DNA of 64,000 nucleotides from Brevundimonas bacteroides DSM 4726. Its GTDB lineage: Bacteria; Pseudomonadota; Alphaproteobacteria; Caulobacterales; Caulobacteraceae. The stretch is taken from the NCBI RefSeq assembly GCF_000701445.1, contig NZ_JNIX01000009.1, forward strand, positions 310,001 to 374,000, given 5' to 3'. Every line of letters begins with the position of its first letter. The first letter of the stretch is position 1. The notes below the pieces were generated by a model, which saw nothing but the letters and a program-made list of their open reading frames with translations, was not told the DNA's origin and searched no databases. A program made the position numbers and the translations under genes. Positions 41,838 to 51,663 of the stretch are shown piece by piece.

Positions 41838-43057
41838 GCTGCGCTCTTCCGCAAGGCCCTCAGCCGGACAAAGGCCCGCTCGAGGTCCGTGACGAGATCC
41901 TCAACGGACTCCAGGCCGGCGTGCACCCGGACCAGGGCGCCCGGGTCCTGCGGGTGACGCCGGACGGGAGCCGGCCAGGCCGGGACAAGGAGGCTTTCGT
42001 ACCCGCCCCAGCTCGACCCGAGGCGAAAGATCTCCAGATGATCGAAGAAGGCCGACGCCTGGTCTCCGGACAGCGGCTCCATGTAAAAGCCGAAGAGGCC
42101 GGAGGCGCCCCGGAAATCGCGTCGCCACAGGTCGTGTCCTGGATCCTCCGGTAGACCGGGATGGAGGATCCGACGGACCTCCGGCTGCGCCCGCAACCAT
42201 TGGGCAAGCGCGAAGCCGTTGCGTTCATGCCGCTCCAGCCGCACCTGCAAGGTTCTCAGGCCGCGATGCACCAGATAGCAGTCGTCGGGGCTCGCCCTCT
42301 GGCCCCACCGGCCCGCCGTGTCCTTGATCCGACGATAAAGCCCGTCGTCGAGGGTGCAGATCGAGCCGATCATGGCGTCCGAATGCCCCGAGACGTATTT
42401 CGTGGCCGACATGATGGAGACGTCCACGCCGAGGTCTAGCGGGCGGAGGTACAGGGGTGTGGCCCAGGTATTGTCCGCCAGGGTCAGAACCCCCGCGGCG
42501 CGACAGGTCTGGGTGATCGCCGGAAGGTCCAGAATCTCGAACGTCTGAGATCCCGGCGATTCCAGATAGACCGCCCGCGTCGTCGGCCGCAGGAGACCGC
42601 TCAGCGCTGAAGCATCGCCCGGCGCGAAGAACTCGACCTCGACCCCAAACGCGCAAAGCACCTCCTCGCAGAATTTCCGCGTGGGTCCATAGACCGTATC
42701 GACGACGAGCAGGTGATCTCCCGCCTTCACGACCGCCGCCAGGGCGGTCGAAATGGCCGAGGTTCCCGATGAGGTCAGAACGCATCGGCCGCCGCCCTCC
42801 AGAGCGGCGAGCGCATCGGCCAGGGCCAGGGTGGTCTGGGTCCCGTAGAGACCGTAGATGACCTCGTCATAAAGCCCGGCATGACGGTTCATGTATTCCG
42901 CCACCGTGTCGTAGATGATGGTCGAGGCGCGATAGAGGGGCGGGTTCAGGACGCCGCCCTGGGACCGGGGTTCCGGCCCCGCATGGGTCACGGCGGTCGC
43001 CATGTCCTCCAGCCCTTCCCCGAGGTTCTGAGATTGCGGTGCCGGCCGGTCAGTCAT
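41834..43057 (-). CDS. metC: Cystathionine beta-lyase-like PLP enzyme
   Basis: 407 residues from the ATG at 43057; the frame runs further up over the permease end. Cys/Met-metabolism PLP fold: THAGPEPRSQGGVLNPPLYRASTIIYD, YGLYGTQTTLALADALAALEGG (phosphate side), DNTWATPLYLRPLDLGVD, and MSATKYVSGHSDAMIGSI with the PLP-binding Lys. The HSD step after the Lys is typical of cystathionine beta-lyases, which cleave C-S bonds of cystathionine, cystine or related thioethers. Embedded in an uptake operon, it probably frees sulfur or ammonia from the imported compound. Overlaps both neighbours. Confidence 0.85.
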   Translation of the reverse strand: MTDRPAPQSQNLGEGLEDMATAVTHAGPEPRSQGGVLNPPLYRASTIIYDTVAEYMNRHAGLYDEVIYGLYGTQTTLALADALAALEGGGRCVLTSSGTSAISTALAAVVKAGDHLLVVDTVYGPTRKFCEEVLCAFGVEVEFFAPGDASALSGLLRPTTRAVYLESPGSQTFEILDLPAITQTCRAAGVLTLADNTWATPLYLRPLDLGVDVSIMSATKYVSGHSDAMIGSICTLDDGLYRRIKDTAGRWGQRASPDDCYLVHRGLRTLQVRLERHERNGFALAQWLRAQPEVRRILHPGLPEDPGHDLWRRDFRGASGLFGFYMEPLSGDQASAFFDHLEIFRLGSSWGGYESLLVPAWPAPVRRHPQDPGALVRVHAGLESVEDLVTDLERAFVRLRALRKSAA

Positions 43058-45257
43058 GTCGTGAGATACTCGCATTTGATCCAGCCTTGGCGCGTTCGAT
43101 GGTTGCGGCGATCCGCGACAAGGCAAAGCAGAGGGTGAAATAGACGAGGCCGACGAAGAGGTAGGCTTCGACGAAGAAGGGCCGCCATTCGAGCGGCACA
43201 TAGGCCAGACGCGCCATCTGCAGCAGGTCGAAGACGCCGACGATGAGCACAAGTGTGGTGTTCTTGACCTCGCTGATCGCGATAGACACCAGACTGGGCA
43301 GGCTGGCGATCAAGGCCTGCGGCAGGATGACGGCGCGCAGAGCGGCCCATCGGGACAGACCCAGCGCCTGTCCTGCTTCCGCCTGCCCCTTGTTGAGCGA
43401 CAGCAGCCCGCCGCGAACGGCCTCGGCCATGTAAGCCGCCGTGAAGAGCACCAAGGCGATCTGCACGCGAAGGAAGGCGTTGATCGTCATCTCGGCGGGC
43501 ACCAGCAGCGGGAACAGCACGGCGGCGATGAACAGCACCCCGAGGAGCGGGACGCCTCGAACCACCTCAATGAAGCCGGTCGCGATCCACCGAAAGACAG
43601 GGCTTCGCGATCGCCTCGCCAAGGCCAGCAGGACGGCCAACGGGAAGGCGCCGACCACGGCATTGCCGGCCAGGAGCAGGGTCACTGGCAGGCCGCTCCA
43701 TTTGTCCGTGGCCACGCCGACCAGGCCCAGACCGCCCGCCATCAGCCACGGGCTGGCGAGCAGCGTGATCGCCCAAAGCGCCGGGACGACATGGCTCCAG
43801 AGCCGGCGAACGAGCGACGCCAGCAGAGAGACGGCGAACAGAACGATCACCGCTGCCGGTCGCCATTGCTCCGGCTCTGGATAGCTTCCCAGCAGAATGA
43901 ACCGCGCGTTCTCCTGCACGAAGGGCCAGCAGGCTCCGGCCGCGCGTCGGCAATCCGCCGCGTCTCCGACAAACACCGCCTGCAGCACCAACCAGTCGAA
44001 CGCGGCCCAGACGCCCAGGCCGACCAGGGCGGCCGTGGCGAGGGTGAGCGCCGCCTGGCGCGGCTCCGCGAACAGATGACTTCGCCATTTCGGCCAATGA
44101 AACTCCGGCGGCGCGAGGCTCGTCCCGGGCCCCGCCGCAGGCTCCCAGATGGCGTTGCGGCGCGCATAGAGGTTCATCGCCAGGGACAGGATCAGCGAGG
44201 TCGAAAGGAACACCAGGATGATCAGCAGGACGCCTTCGACCGCCTGCCCGGTCTGGCTGATGATGGTGTCGATGACCGACACGACCTCTGGATAGCCGAT
44301 CGCCACCGCCAGCGAGCTGTTCTTGACGGTGTTGAGATGCCAGCTCGTCATCGGAGGCAGGATGATCCTGAGCGCTTGCGGCAGCACGACATGCCAAAGC
44401 CGCTGCGGGGCGCTGAGGCCGAGCGCCTGGGCCGCCTCGCCCTGCCCGCGCGAGACCGTCGACAGCCCCCCACGCACGATCTCGGCGAGATAGGCCGAGG
44501 TGTAGACCGACAGCGCCACGACCAAGGCGATGAACTCCACGGAAAGCTGAAGACCGCCTTGGACCTCAAAGGCTCCGACGACCGGGGCCTCGTATCTCAG
44601 AAAAGCGAGACCCGCCGCGCCCGCAGACAACAGGGCGCAGGCCGCCCAGGCGGTCGCCCTTCGAGCGCCGGTCTGACGTCGCGACCAGACCAGGAGCCAC
44701 GCCGCAGCGAGGGCCAGCAGCGGACCCTCCCAGCCGAGCGACGGAAGCGCTGCGCCGCGGTTGGTGATGAAGGCCCCGACATCGCCTTCCTGGAGCGTGG
44801 CTACCGCCGGCGCGCCATGCAGGAGCAGTGCATACCAGACGAACAGCTGGAGCAGCAGCGGGAGGTTCCGAACGACCTCGACATAGGCGCCGCTGACCGA
44901 CCGCACGAGCGCGTTGTCGGACAGTCTCGCCAAGCCGATCAGAAGACCCAGACCTGTCGATATCACGATGGCCCATGCCGATACGCTCAAGGTATTGCCG
45001 AGGCCGGCCAGCAGAGCCCGACCGAAACTGTCGGCGGGCGCATAGGAGAACAGGGTCTCCCCGATGGCGAAACCGGCTCGGTTCTGAAGGAAGTCAAAGC
45101 CGGTGCGGATGTTGCGGTCGGCCAGGTTCTCCTGGGTCGCCAAGGCGATCGCGGTCACCACGGCTCCGACCACCAGAGCCGCTGCGATCTGCAAGGCCCA
45201 GGCGCTCCAGGGCGTCCTGTGCGTCCAAGGCTTCAGGCGGGGGCTGAGGCTGGTCAC
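43050..45257 (-). CDS. Fused double permease of an amino acid ABC transporter (AapQ+AapM-like)
   Basis: 735 residues from a GTG at 45257 that overlaps the binding-protein stop. Normally AapQ and AapM are separate; here both lie in one chain. The first half has GNTLSVSAWAIVISTGLGLLIGLARLS and the EAA loop QGEAAQALGLSAPQRLWHVVLPQALRIILPP. The second half repeats this with AEAVRGGLLSLNKGQAEAGQALGLSRWAALRAVILPQALIASLP. A linker of about 60 residues joins them (AIWEPAAGPGTSLAPPEFHWPKWRS). I see no frameshift-like seam, so the fusion looks genuine. Moves a polar amino acid or similar solute. It forms a one-chain membrane pore with the ATPase at 41088. Confidence 0.85.
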   Translation of the reverse strand: MTSLSPRLKPWTHRTPWSAWALQIAAALVVGAVVTAIALATQENLADRNIRTGFDFLQNRAGFAIGETLFSYAPADSFGRALLAGLGNTLSVSAWAIVISTGLGLLIGLARLSDNALVRSVSGAYVEVVRNLPLLLQLFVWYALLLHGAPAVATLQEGDVGAFITNRGAALPSLGWEGPLLALAAAWLLVWSRRQTGARRATAWAACALLSAGAAGLAFLRYEAPVVGAFEVQGGLQLSVEFIALVVALSVYTSAYLAEIVRGGLSTVSRGQGEAAQALGLSAPQRLWHVVLPQALRIILPPMTSWHLNTVKNSSLAVAIGYPEVVSVIDTIISQTGQAVEGVLLIILVFLSTSLILSLAMNLYARRNAIWEPAAGPGTSLAPPEFHWPKWRSHLFAEPRQAALTLATAALVGLGVWAAFDWLVLQAVFVGDAADCRRAAGACWPFVQENARFILLGSYPEPEQWRPAAVIVLFAVSLLASLVRRLWSHVVPALWAITLLASPWLMAGGLGLVGVATDKWSGLPVTLLLAGNAVVGAFPLAVLLALARRSRSPVFRWIATGFIEVVRGVPLLGVLFIAAVLFPLLVPAEMTINAFLRVQIALVLFTAAYMAEAVRGGLLSLNKGQAEAGQALGLSRWAALRAVILPQALIASLPSLVSIAISEVKNTTLVLIVGVFDLLQMARLAYVPLEWRPFFVEAYLFVGLVYFTLCFALSRIAATIERAKAGSNASISRHD

Positions 45258-46381
45258 CGCATCGGCAGCGGATACATCAATCCGCCGTCCCGCGTCAGCT
45301 GGTTCTGACCGCGCTCCACGCCCAAAGGAGCGATGTTGCGCTCGTAGATTTCGCCGTAGTTTCCGACAGCGCGCAGGGCTTGGTACGCCCAGGTTTCCGG
45401 TAGCCCCAACGCCCGTCCAAATCCCGGCGTCGCGCCCAAGAGGCGCTGGATTTCGGGATCGGGAGAGGATGACCGCAGCGTCTCCACATTCGCCTGGGTG
45501 ATCCTCAGATCCTCGGCCGCGATGAGCGCGTTGAGCACCCATTTGTTGATGTCAAACCACTGTTCGTCATCGCTTCGCACCACCGGTCCGAGTGGCTCTC
45601 TGGAGACATAGTCGGGCAGGACCACATAGTCCTGCGGCCGCTCGGCGTCCGACAGGCGGATCGTGGTCAAGGTGAAAGCATCGGTGGTCATGGCGTCGCA
45701 GCGATCAGCGAAGAACGCCAGCTTGGCTTCTTCCGGATTCTCGTAGACGACGGAACGGTAGCGCAGGCCGTTACGGCTGAAATAGTCCGCCGTGTTCAGC
45801 TCCGACGTCGTCCCCTTGCTGATACAGATGGCGGCCCCGTCGAGGTCCTTGGCGCTCTCGATGCCTTCGTCGCGCTTCACCAGGAAGCTCTGACCGTCGT
45901 AGTAGAAGACCCCGACGAAGTTGAGACCGAGTTCGACGTCGCGCGTGAGGGTCCAGGTCGTCGTCCGTGAAAGCACGTCGGCTTCGCCCGTCTGCAGTAT
46001 CGTGAACCGCTTGTTGGACGCCGTTGGCAGAAACCGGACTTTGGTCGGGTCGCCGAGCACGGCCGCGGCCAACGCGCGGCAGTAATCGATGGTGAAGCCC
46101 CGCCACTCTCCCGAGGGGGTGAGTTCGGACATTCCGATCTGACCGGGATGGATGGCGCAACGGAGAACGCCGCGAGCCCGGATCTGCGCCAGGGTCGAGC
46201 CTTCGGCCGCAGCGGGGCCCTCGCTTTCACTTTCCGTCGCGACGGGCGCCGCGCAACCCACCGCGAGAAGCGAAAGGGCCAGCGCCGCACCGATGGCCCG
46301 GGCTTGATCCCGCGCCGTATTGCGCGCTCTGGTCGATGGACGTCTTGCTGCACCGGGAGCGCGCGCTTGAACCTTCGACAC
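45254..46381 (-). CDS. Amino acid ABC transporter substrate-binding lipoprotein
   Basis: 375 residues if started at the GTG at 46381, the only in-frame start near the leader; it overlaps the divergent LysR start by 15 bases, so the true start is uncertain. Leader with lipobox (ALALSLLAVGC), then AapJ-type motifs: ARGVLRCAIHPGQIGMSELTPSGEWRGFTIDYCRALAAAVLGDP, FLPTASNKRFTILQTGEADVLSRTTTWTLTRDVELGLNFVGVFYYDGQSFLV, and GNYGEIYERNIAP near the end (each shown is continuous in the protein). Captures the solute in the periplasm for the double permease. It is bound as an operon to the following genes. Confidence 0.8.
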   Translation of the reverse strand: MSKVQARAPGAARRPSTRARNTARDQARAIGAALALSLLAVGCAAPVATESESEGPAAAEGSTLAQIRARGVLRCAIHPGQIGMSELTPSGEWRGFTIDYCRALAAAVLGDPTKVRFLPTASNKRFTILQTGEADVLSRTTTWTLTRDVELGLNFVGVFYYDGQSFLVKRDEGIESAKDLDGAAICISKGTTSELNTADYFSRNGLRYRSVVYENPEEAKLAFFADRCDAMTTDAFTLTTIRLSDAERPQDYVVLPDYVSREPLGPVVRSDDEQWFDINKWVLNALIAAEDLRITQANVETLRSSSPDPEIQRLLGATPGFGRALGLPETWAYQALRAVGNYGEIYERNIAPLGVERGQNQLTRDGGLMYPLPMR

Positions 46382-47290
46382 CTGGAAGCCTTCAGCGCCG
46401 TGATGCGCGCCGGGTCGGTCAGCCAGGCGGCCAAGGACATGCATCTGTCGCAGCCCGCCGTCAGCAAGCTCCTGGCGGACCTCGAACACGCGATCGGGTT
46501 CGCGCTCTTCCTGCGCAGCCGCGGGGCGGCCCTCCTGCCCACGCCGGAAGCGGAACTGTTTCACCAGGAGGTCGAGCGGTCCATCGTCGGCGTGGCGGCG
46601 CTCAAGAGGATCGCTCAGGACATCAGGAACCTCAGCACCGGCACCGTCCGCATCGCGGCCCTGCCAGCCCTGGCGGTGAGTTTCCTGCCCGCCGTGGTCA
46701 AACGCTTCCAGGACCGGCATCCCAACGTCACCATCCAGATTCAGACGCGCTCCTCCTCGACGGTCCGGCAGTGGGTGGCGCGTCAGCAGTTCGATTTCGG
46801 CCTGGCGACCCCCGCGCGGGAGATGGAGGGCCTGCATTCCACGACCTTCCTCAAATGCTCGGGTGTCTGTGTTCTTCCGCCGGGTCACCGCCTTTCCTCC
46901 CTGGAAACCGTGACCCCGCACGATCTGGCCGGCGAGGCCTTCATCTCGCTCGCCCTCGAGGATCCCACGCGTCGACGGGTCGACAGGGTGTTCGAGGACG
47001 CCGGGGTCGAGCGCGAACTCCTTGTCGAAACCCAATACGCGATGACGGTCTGCGCCATGGTGCTGGAAGGCGTCGGGTGCTCCATTCTCAATCCGGTGAC
47101 GGCCGCCACTTTCGCGGCGCACGGCTTGGTGCTCCGGCCGTTCACGCCGCGCATCGTGTTCGAATACAGCCTCATAACACCCAAATCCCGCGTCGCTTCC
47201 CAAGCGTCTCTGAACTTCGTTCGGATCATGACCGAGATGCGGGACGCTTTCACCGAACGGGGCGCCTTTGACGGCGCGGCTCGCGACTGA
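46367..47290 (+). CDS. LysR-family transcriptional regulator
   Basis: 307 residues from a TTG at 46367 with GGGAG upstream. HTH: LNLRHLEAFSAVMRAGSVSQAAKDMHLSQPAVSKLLADLEHAIGFALF in pieces. A periplasmic-binding-like effector domain follows (TVRIAALPALAVSFLPAVVKRFQ; VCAMVLEGVGCSILNPVTA). Divergent from the binding protein and convergent with the TonB receptor, in the middle of the uptake locus, so it probably controls both sides. The effector may be the imported compound or a sulfur metabolite, by analogy with LysR regulators of sulfur uptake. Confidence 0.87.
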   Translation: MNLRHLEAFSAVMRAGSVSQAAKDMHLSQPAVSKLLADLEHAIGFALFLRSRGAALLPTPEAELFHQEVERSIVGVAALKRIAQDIRNLSTGTVRIAALPALAVSFLPAVVKRFQDRHPNVTIQIQTRSSSTVRQWVARQQFDFGLATPAREMEGLHSTTFLKCSGVCVLPPGHRLSSLETVTPHDLAGEAFISLALEDPTRRRVDRVFEDAGVERELLVETQYAMTVCAMVLEGVGCSILNPVTAATFAAHGLVLRPFTPRIVFEYSLITPKSRVASQASLNFVRIMTEMRDAFTERGAFDGAARD

Positions 47291-47327
47291 AGCGCCGCGA
47301 GCCGCGGACATCGTTCCTGCGGACGAT

Positions 47328-49814
47328 CTAGAACTCCGCCTTGGCGCGAATGTACCAGAACCCGCCGTTGAAGCCCGTCGGAGCAAAGCGGAGGTACTGG
47401 ATGCCGTTGTTGGTCTGAGACACACGCGCTTCCCGGTCGGGATAGTCGTCGAACAGGTTCTCGGCACCCACGGTCAGCTGGATCCGATCGGTCAGCTGAT
47501 ATCCGAGTTCGGCGTCAATGAGCACTTCCGCACCACCGGTCTGATCGGCCGAAGGGACGCCGCCGAAGTCGGTCCATTCCCCATAATAGGTCGCCTGGGT
47601 CGAAGCGGTCAGTCGGCCGCGCTGATAGTTGAACGACACGCTGCCCTTCGTTTCGGGGACAAAGTCCTCAAGCTCAAGGAGGCGTTCGCGGTCGGCGCTG
47701 ATCACCGGAGTGGCGCGCGTCACTTCGGTCTTGGTGTAGTTCAGGTTTGCATTGACCCCCAACGATCCACCCAGGAAGTCGATGCCGTTGTAGCTGACCA
47801 CCAGGTCAAGCCCGCGCGTCCGGGAGTCGAACGAGTTGGTGAAGAAGCTGATTTCCTCGAAGGAACCCCCACCGGGAATCCCCAGCGCCGCCAGCTGATT
47901 TCGTTGCGCCTGAGTGAGACGGAAATTGCCCGACAGGGCGATGCGGTCGTCGACCTCGATCTGGAAATAGTCGAGGGTGACCGTCAGTTGGGACGTCGGT
48001 CGCAGAGCGAGGCCGGCCGCGACGTTGAAGGACTCCTCGGGCTGCAAGGCCGTAGCGCCGAAGAAGAGCGCCACGGGATTCTGCGGCGACACAATGCCGG
48101 TCGTCAGGGGGTTGCCAGTCACCGAGTCGATGTTGGTCTGCACCAGCGACGCATTGGCTTGCCCCGGCGTGGGGGCCCGGAAGCCGGTGTTGACCGACCC
48201 ACGCACCGCCACCGCGTCGTTGAACTCATACCGTCCGCTGACCTTCCAGCTGAAGTTCTCGCCGACATCGGAGAAGTCTTCATATCGTGCGGCCAGACCG
48301 AAACTGAACGCGTCGGTCAGGTCGCCTTCCAGCGCCCCGTAGGCGGCCCAGTTGTCGCGCTCGAAAGTCCCGGCCTGCGATGGGCTGAAGCCCGGAAAGC
48401 CGTTCGAGCCGACCGGCAGTCCGACCCGGCGTCCGGTGTCTGGGTCGACCACCGAGGCGAACGGCCCGACCTGATAGGAGGCCAGCTCTCCAGCGGTGAC
48501 CTCATAGGTTTCCTTGCGGTACTCCAGACCGCCCGCGACGCTCAGCGGAGAGGCCAAGCCGATCTCCCAGGGATAGCTGAGGTCCAGATTGCCGATGAAC
48601 TCGCGCTGCTCCAGCGATCCGGGGTTGAACGTCGTCGGCGAGTTCAAGCCGAGGGACGGATTGACGGTGTTGCTGATCACGTAGTCGGCGGTGTTGCGTC
48701 CGACACTGGCGCTCAGGTCATAGGTCAACTGACTGGGAAGCTCCCCCCGAATGCCGCTGACGAAAGACGCGTCCTCGATCGTGGCGCCGAAGTTCGGAGC
48801 AAAGCCGCCAGGGAAGCGCTGGCGGAAGCTGAAGCGTGGCCCGCCCGGTGTCGTGGTCGTCGGAATGCTGGTCGCAATGAAGCTGGTGTTCGGATTGCGA
48901 TAGAAGAAGGCGGTCGTCCCCTCGCTGCGGCTGTAGTTCCCGAACGCGTAGAGCTCCGCCTCCGGCGACAGGTCGAGGCCGGCATTGACGAACACTCGCG
49001 CCGCCTCGCTGTCCGGATTCCCCCAGCGCTGGGCGGGCACAGGCACCCCTGCGACGCCGGCGTTGATCAAAGCCTGGGCATCGGGCCGCTGGGTGCCCCG
49101 CGAGGTCTGATCGCTTTCGGACAGTTCGGCGCTGATGTTCAGGAAGCCCTGATCCGTCAACGGCAGGCCGAGATTGCCCTGCAGGAGGAGATCCTGGCCG
49201 TCGCCGGCGTAGAACTGTCCGTACCGTGCGATCAGGGTCGCGCCTTCGCGGTCGGTTCTCAGGCGAAAGTTCAGCACCCCGGCGATGGCGTCGGAACCAT
49301 AGACTGCAGATGCCCCATCTCTCAACACCTCCAGCTGGCCGATGGCGATGGACGGTATGGCCGACAGGTCCGGACCCTGGGAGCCACGAATATAGGGCAC
49401 ATTGGTAAACTGAACCGTCGCCCCGCGGTGGCGCCGCTTGCCGTTGACCAGGACCAGGGTCTGGTCAGGCGGCAGACCGCGCAAGCTGAACGGTCTGGTG
49501 AAGGCGGCCCCATCGTTCGTCACGAAGCGCTGAATGTTCAGTGAAGGCACCTGCTCGCGCAGGATGTCGTTGATGTCGGAGGTCCCCTGGTTGACGAGGT
49601 TGTCCCCGCTGATGATGTCGATGGGCAGAGGGGACTCGGCCGCCGTGATGTCGCGCCGTCGCAGGCCGGTGACGACAATCTCGTCGACGACACTGGCTTC
49701 CTGATCGGTGTTCGACGCCGTTTGGGCCGCAGCGGCGCTCGGTGTCATCACGCTGATCGTGCCGACAAGGCTTGTGACGCAGGCAGACGCTAAAAGGATC
49801 GCTTTGGTTCGCAT
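47328..49814 (-). CDS. TonB-dependent outer membrane receptor
   Basis: 828 residues from the ATG at 49814 (GGAGGGGG upstream). Signal peptide ending near AAAAQ, TonB-box-like DEIVVTGLRRRD, a plug domain (ESPLPIDIISGDNLVNQGTSDINDIL; GLPPDQTLVLVNGKRRHRG; DGASAVYGSDAIAGVLN), and a long beta-barrel ending in GFWYIRAKAEF with the terminal Phe. Energised uptake of a large or scarce molecule. Next to an amino-acid ABC system and a C-S lyase, a sulfur-containing or peptide substrate is a reasonable guess. A 6-bp inverted repeat (GACCGT and ACGGTC, 49833-49850) lies in the leader. Confidence 0.9.
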   Translation of the reverse strand: MRTKAILLASACVTSLVGTISVMTPSAAAAQTASNTDQEASVVDEIVVTGLRRRDITAAESPLPIDIISGDNLVNQGTSDINDILREQVPSLNIQRFVTNDGAAFTRPFSLRGLPPDQTLVLVNGKRRHRGATVQFTNVPYIRGSQGPDLSAIPSIAIGQLEVLRDGASAVYGSDAIAGVLNFRLRTDREGATLIARYGQFYAGDGQDLLLQGNLGLPLTDQGFLNISAELSESDQTSRGTQRPDAQALINAGVAGVPVPAQRWGNPDSEAARVFVNAGLDLSPEAELYAFGNYSRSEGTTAFFYRNPNTSFIATSIPTTTTPGGPRFSFRQRFPGGFAPNFGATIEDASFVSGIRGELPSQLTYDLSASVGRNTADYVISNTVNPSLGLNSPTTFNPGSLEQREFIGNLDLSYPWEIGLASPLSVAGGLEYRKETYEVTAGELASYQVGPFASVVDPDTGRRVGLPVGSNGFPGFSPSQAGTFERDNWAAYGALEGDLTDAFSFGLAARYEDFSDVGENFSWKVSGRYEFNDAVAVRGSVNTGFRAPTPGQANASLVQTNIDSVTGNPLTTGIVSPQNPVALFFGATALQPEESFNVAAGLALRPTSQLTVTLDYFQIEVDDRIALSGNFRLTQAQRNQLAALGIPGGGSFEEISFFTNSFDSRTRGLDLVVSYNGIDFLGGSLGVNANLNYTKTEVTRATPVISADRERLLELEDFVPETKGSVSFNYQRGRLTASTQATYYGEWTDFGGVPSADQTGGAEVLIDAELGYQLTDRIQLTVGAENLFDDYPDREARVSQTNNGIQYLRFAPTGFNGGFWYIRAKAEF

Positions 49815-50094
49815 GGTCCCCCTCCAGGACGCGACCGTTTCATGACGGTCTCGTTGCAGTGAGGAGAGCCTCAGACCGTCACCGGAGGGAAGAGGTGAAA
49901 ACCAGCTATGCCAACAAACAGCCAGGGCATTCCGTTCGGTTATGGGTCGGCAAGGAGCGTCACGCTTGAAGCGGCGGACCTGCAAACGCCAGCCGCTCCG
50001 CCGCCTCGTTGCCGAAAAGGCCTGACCAGTCGGCTCTGGTGACGCCGCCTCTGCACTGATCGAGAGTGACTCCGGGGTTGGTCGCTTGCACCCG

Positions 50095-51336
50095 TCACAT
50101 CGAAAGATCCGCCCCCCGGTCGAGTGCTCGCACACCCGCGCCGCGCGGTGAGCCCACGAGTTCGACGCTGCGTCCCACCGCCGGCGCCGCGTGGCCCATT
50201 CGCAGCCGCGCATAGTGCTCGACGCCCTGTCGATCGCGAACAACCACGAAGGCCGATCCGCCAAGCTCGTCATGCGCGCCCTGAGCCACCACCCGGCCGC
50301 GGACGGGCGCGGCCCCGAGTTCCCTGACGTCGCCTGCGCCGAGAAGGCGGCGTTGCGCCAAGGTGCGGATCACGTCCCTCCGCAGCTGAAGGACGCGCAG
50401 ACGCCGTTCCAGGTCTTCATCGAGCCGGTAATGCGAGCCCCGGCGATGTGCCAGACCGAGCCGCTCAAGGTGCCGCAGTCGACCTCGGCTCAGCGCCGCC
50501 CAGGCGTTGGAGCGTCCCACACCATCCGCCACCAGCCCGTCTGCGTCCTTGGTTTCGAGCAACCGCCGATCGAAACCGGTGAACCGGTCTGCCTGCGTTT
50601 CCCGCCAGACCCGACGTTCGGCGTCCGCCCGCGACAGGTCCCCGAGCCGCTCCTGCGCCACCTCCTGGGCGCGCGCCCGAAAGCCATAGGCCACATAGTC
50701 TCGCGGGATCAACAGATCCTTGCCGCTTGCCCGCTTCCCCCGAATGAGCACATGAGCGTGCGGTTGGTCGGTGTCGAAATGGCAGGTGGCGATCCACCGC
50801 AGCTCCGGCTGACCGAGGTCCGCCGCCACCCGATCCATGACATCGCGGGTGTAGCTGCGCAGATCGGCGATCCGGTCACCGTGCTCGGGTGACACGATGA
50901 AGCGGAAGTGGTGGCGGTCCGCCGACCATCCTTCCGTCATCCGGACGGGATCGACCCCGTCTTGATCGCGGTCGAAAAACTCGGCCTGGGTGCCCTGAAC
51001 GCCTGCGCCGGCGCGCCCGAGATAGACCACATGCCGCGCCAGGGCGACGCCGCGCTCCGCCCCCTTGCCCATGTGCCGCGACACCATCGCCTTGACGATC
51101 ACCTTCTGCCGGACATCGACGCGGAAGGGCCGGCCTGAACGCGCCTGCGCCGACCGGAGCACGCCAGATCTATCGCCGCGCGTCAGAAGGCGAGAGGCCG
51201 CGAGCTTCTGAAACAGCGCCGTCCGCACGGCGGTCTTGTCAGACTTCAGCGCGTGCGGAAGTCGGACTCGACCTGCGCCCTCGTCGCCGGGCTCCCGTGC
51301 GGACAATCGCGCTTCAATGGCCGCTCGAACCGACAT
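50095..51336 (-). CDS. Relaxase / mobilization nuclease (DUF3363-type)
   Basis: 413 residues. Motif III with three His reads CHFDTDQPHAHVLIRG (H-x-D-x4-H-x-H). Upstream are VIVKAMVSRHMGKGAERGVALARHVVYLGRAG and HHFRFIVSPEHGDRIADLRSYTRDVM, as in the DUF3363/TraI-like relaxases of alphaproteobacterial mobile elements. Nicks DNA at oriT and leads strand transfer. Shorter than the roughly 550-650 residues I recall for the family, so the C-terminal domain may be reduced. The AT-richer 327 bases upstream are a candidate oriT region. With TraG at the right edge, it indicates a conjugative or mobilizable element. Confidence 0.85.
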   Translation of the reverse strand: MSVRAAIEARLSAREPGDEGAGRVRLPHALKSDKTAVRTALFQKLAASRLLTRGDRSGVLRSAQARSGRPFRVDVRQKVIVKAMVSRHMGKGAERGVALARHVVYLGRAGAGVQGTQAEFFDRDQDGVDPVRMTEGWSADRHHFRFIVSPEHGDRIADLRSYTRDVMDRVAADLGQPELRWIATCHFDTDQPHAHVLIRGKRASGKDLLIPRDYVAYGFRARAQEVAQERLGDLSRADAERRVWRETQADRFTGFDRRLLETKDADGLVADGVGRSNAWAALSRGRLRHLERLGLAHRRGSHYRLDEDLERRLRVLQLRRDVIRTLAQRRLLGAGDVRELGAAPVRGRVVAQGAHDELGGSAFVVVRDRQGVEHYARLRMGHAAPAVGRSVELVGSPRGAGVRALDRGADLSM

Positions 51337-51663
51337 GCGTCACCTCCCGATCCAACCGACGCAAGGCTCGACCAAAGGTGCGTCGCCGCACGTCATGATC
51401 GGTCGTCGCCGTCATCGTAAATCACTGACACCGTACAGCAAAATGAACGCCAAATACCTCCTTTTATCTTGCCATCAGACCTCAAAACAGAGGAATAAAT
51501 GCAGCGCCATCAACACTGATCAACAGCCAACAACAACACGCAAACACAGAACACGCATCTCGCTTACAGCCTTCGAACGCGAGTCGAAGGGCCCCACAAT
51601 GGCCAAACGCAGGAAACCCGCCCGGCCGAAGCCGAGCGGGTCTCTGTTGTCGGTCTCAATTTG
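51337..51663. other. AT-richer gene-free stretch upstream of the relaxase
   Basis: No gene seen. Much lower GC than the surroundings (for example AAATACCTCCTTTTATCTTG and AACAACACGCAAACACAG around 51460-51560). A plausible place for oriT and the relaxase promoter; no inverted repeat with a known nic motif was recognised. Confidence 0.5.
51616..51641 (-). terminator. Hairpin terminator after the DUF2493 gene
   Basis: ACCCGC (51616-51621) pairs with GCGGGT (51636-51641), with an inner CGGC/GCCG stem and CGAA loop. On the minus strand it is followed by TTTCC. Confidence 0.65.
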
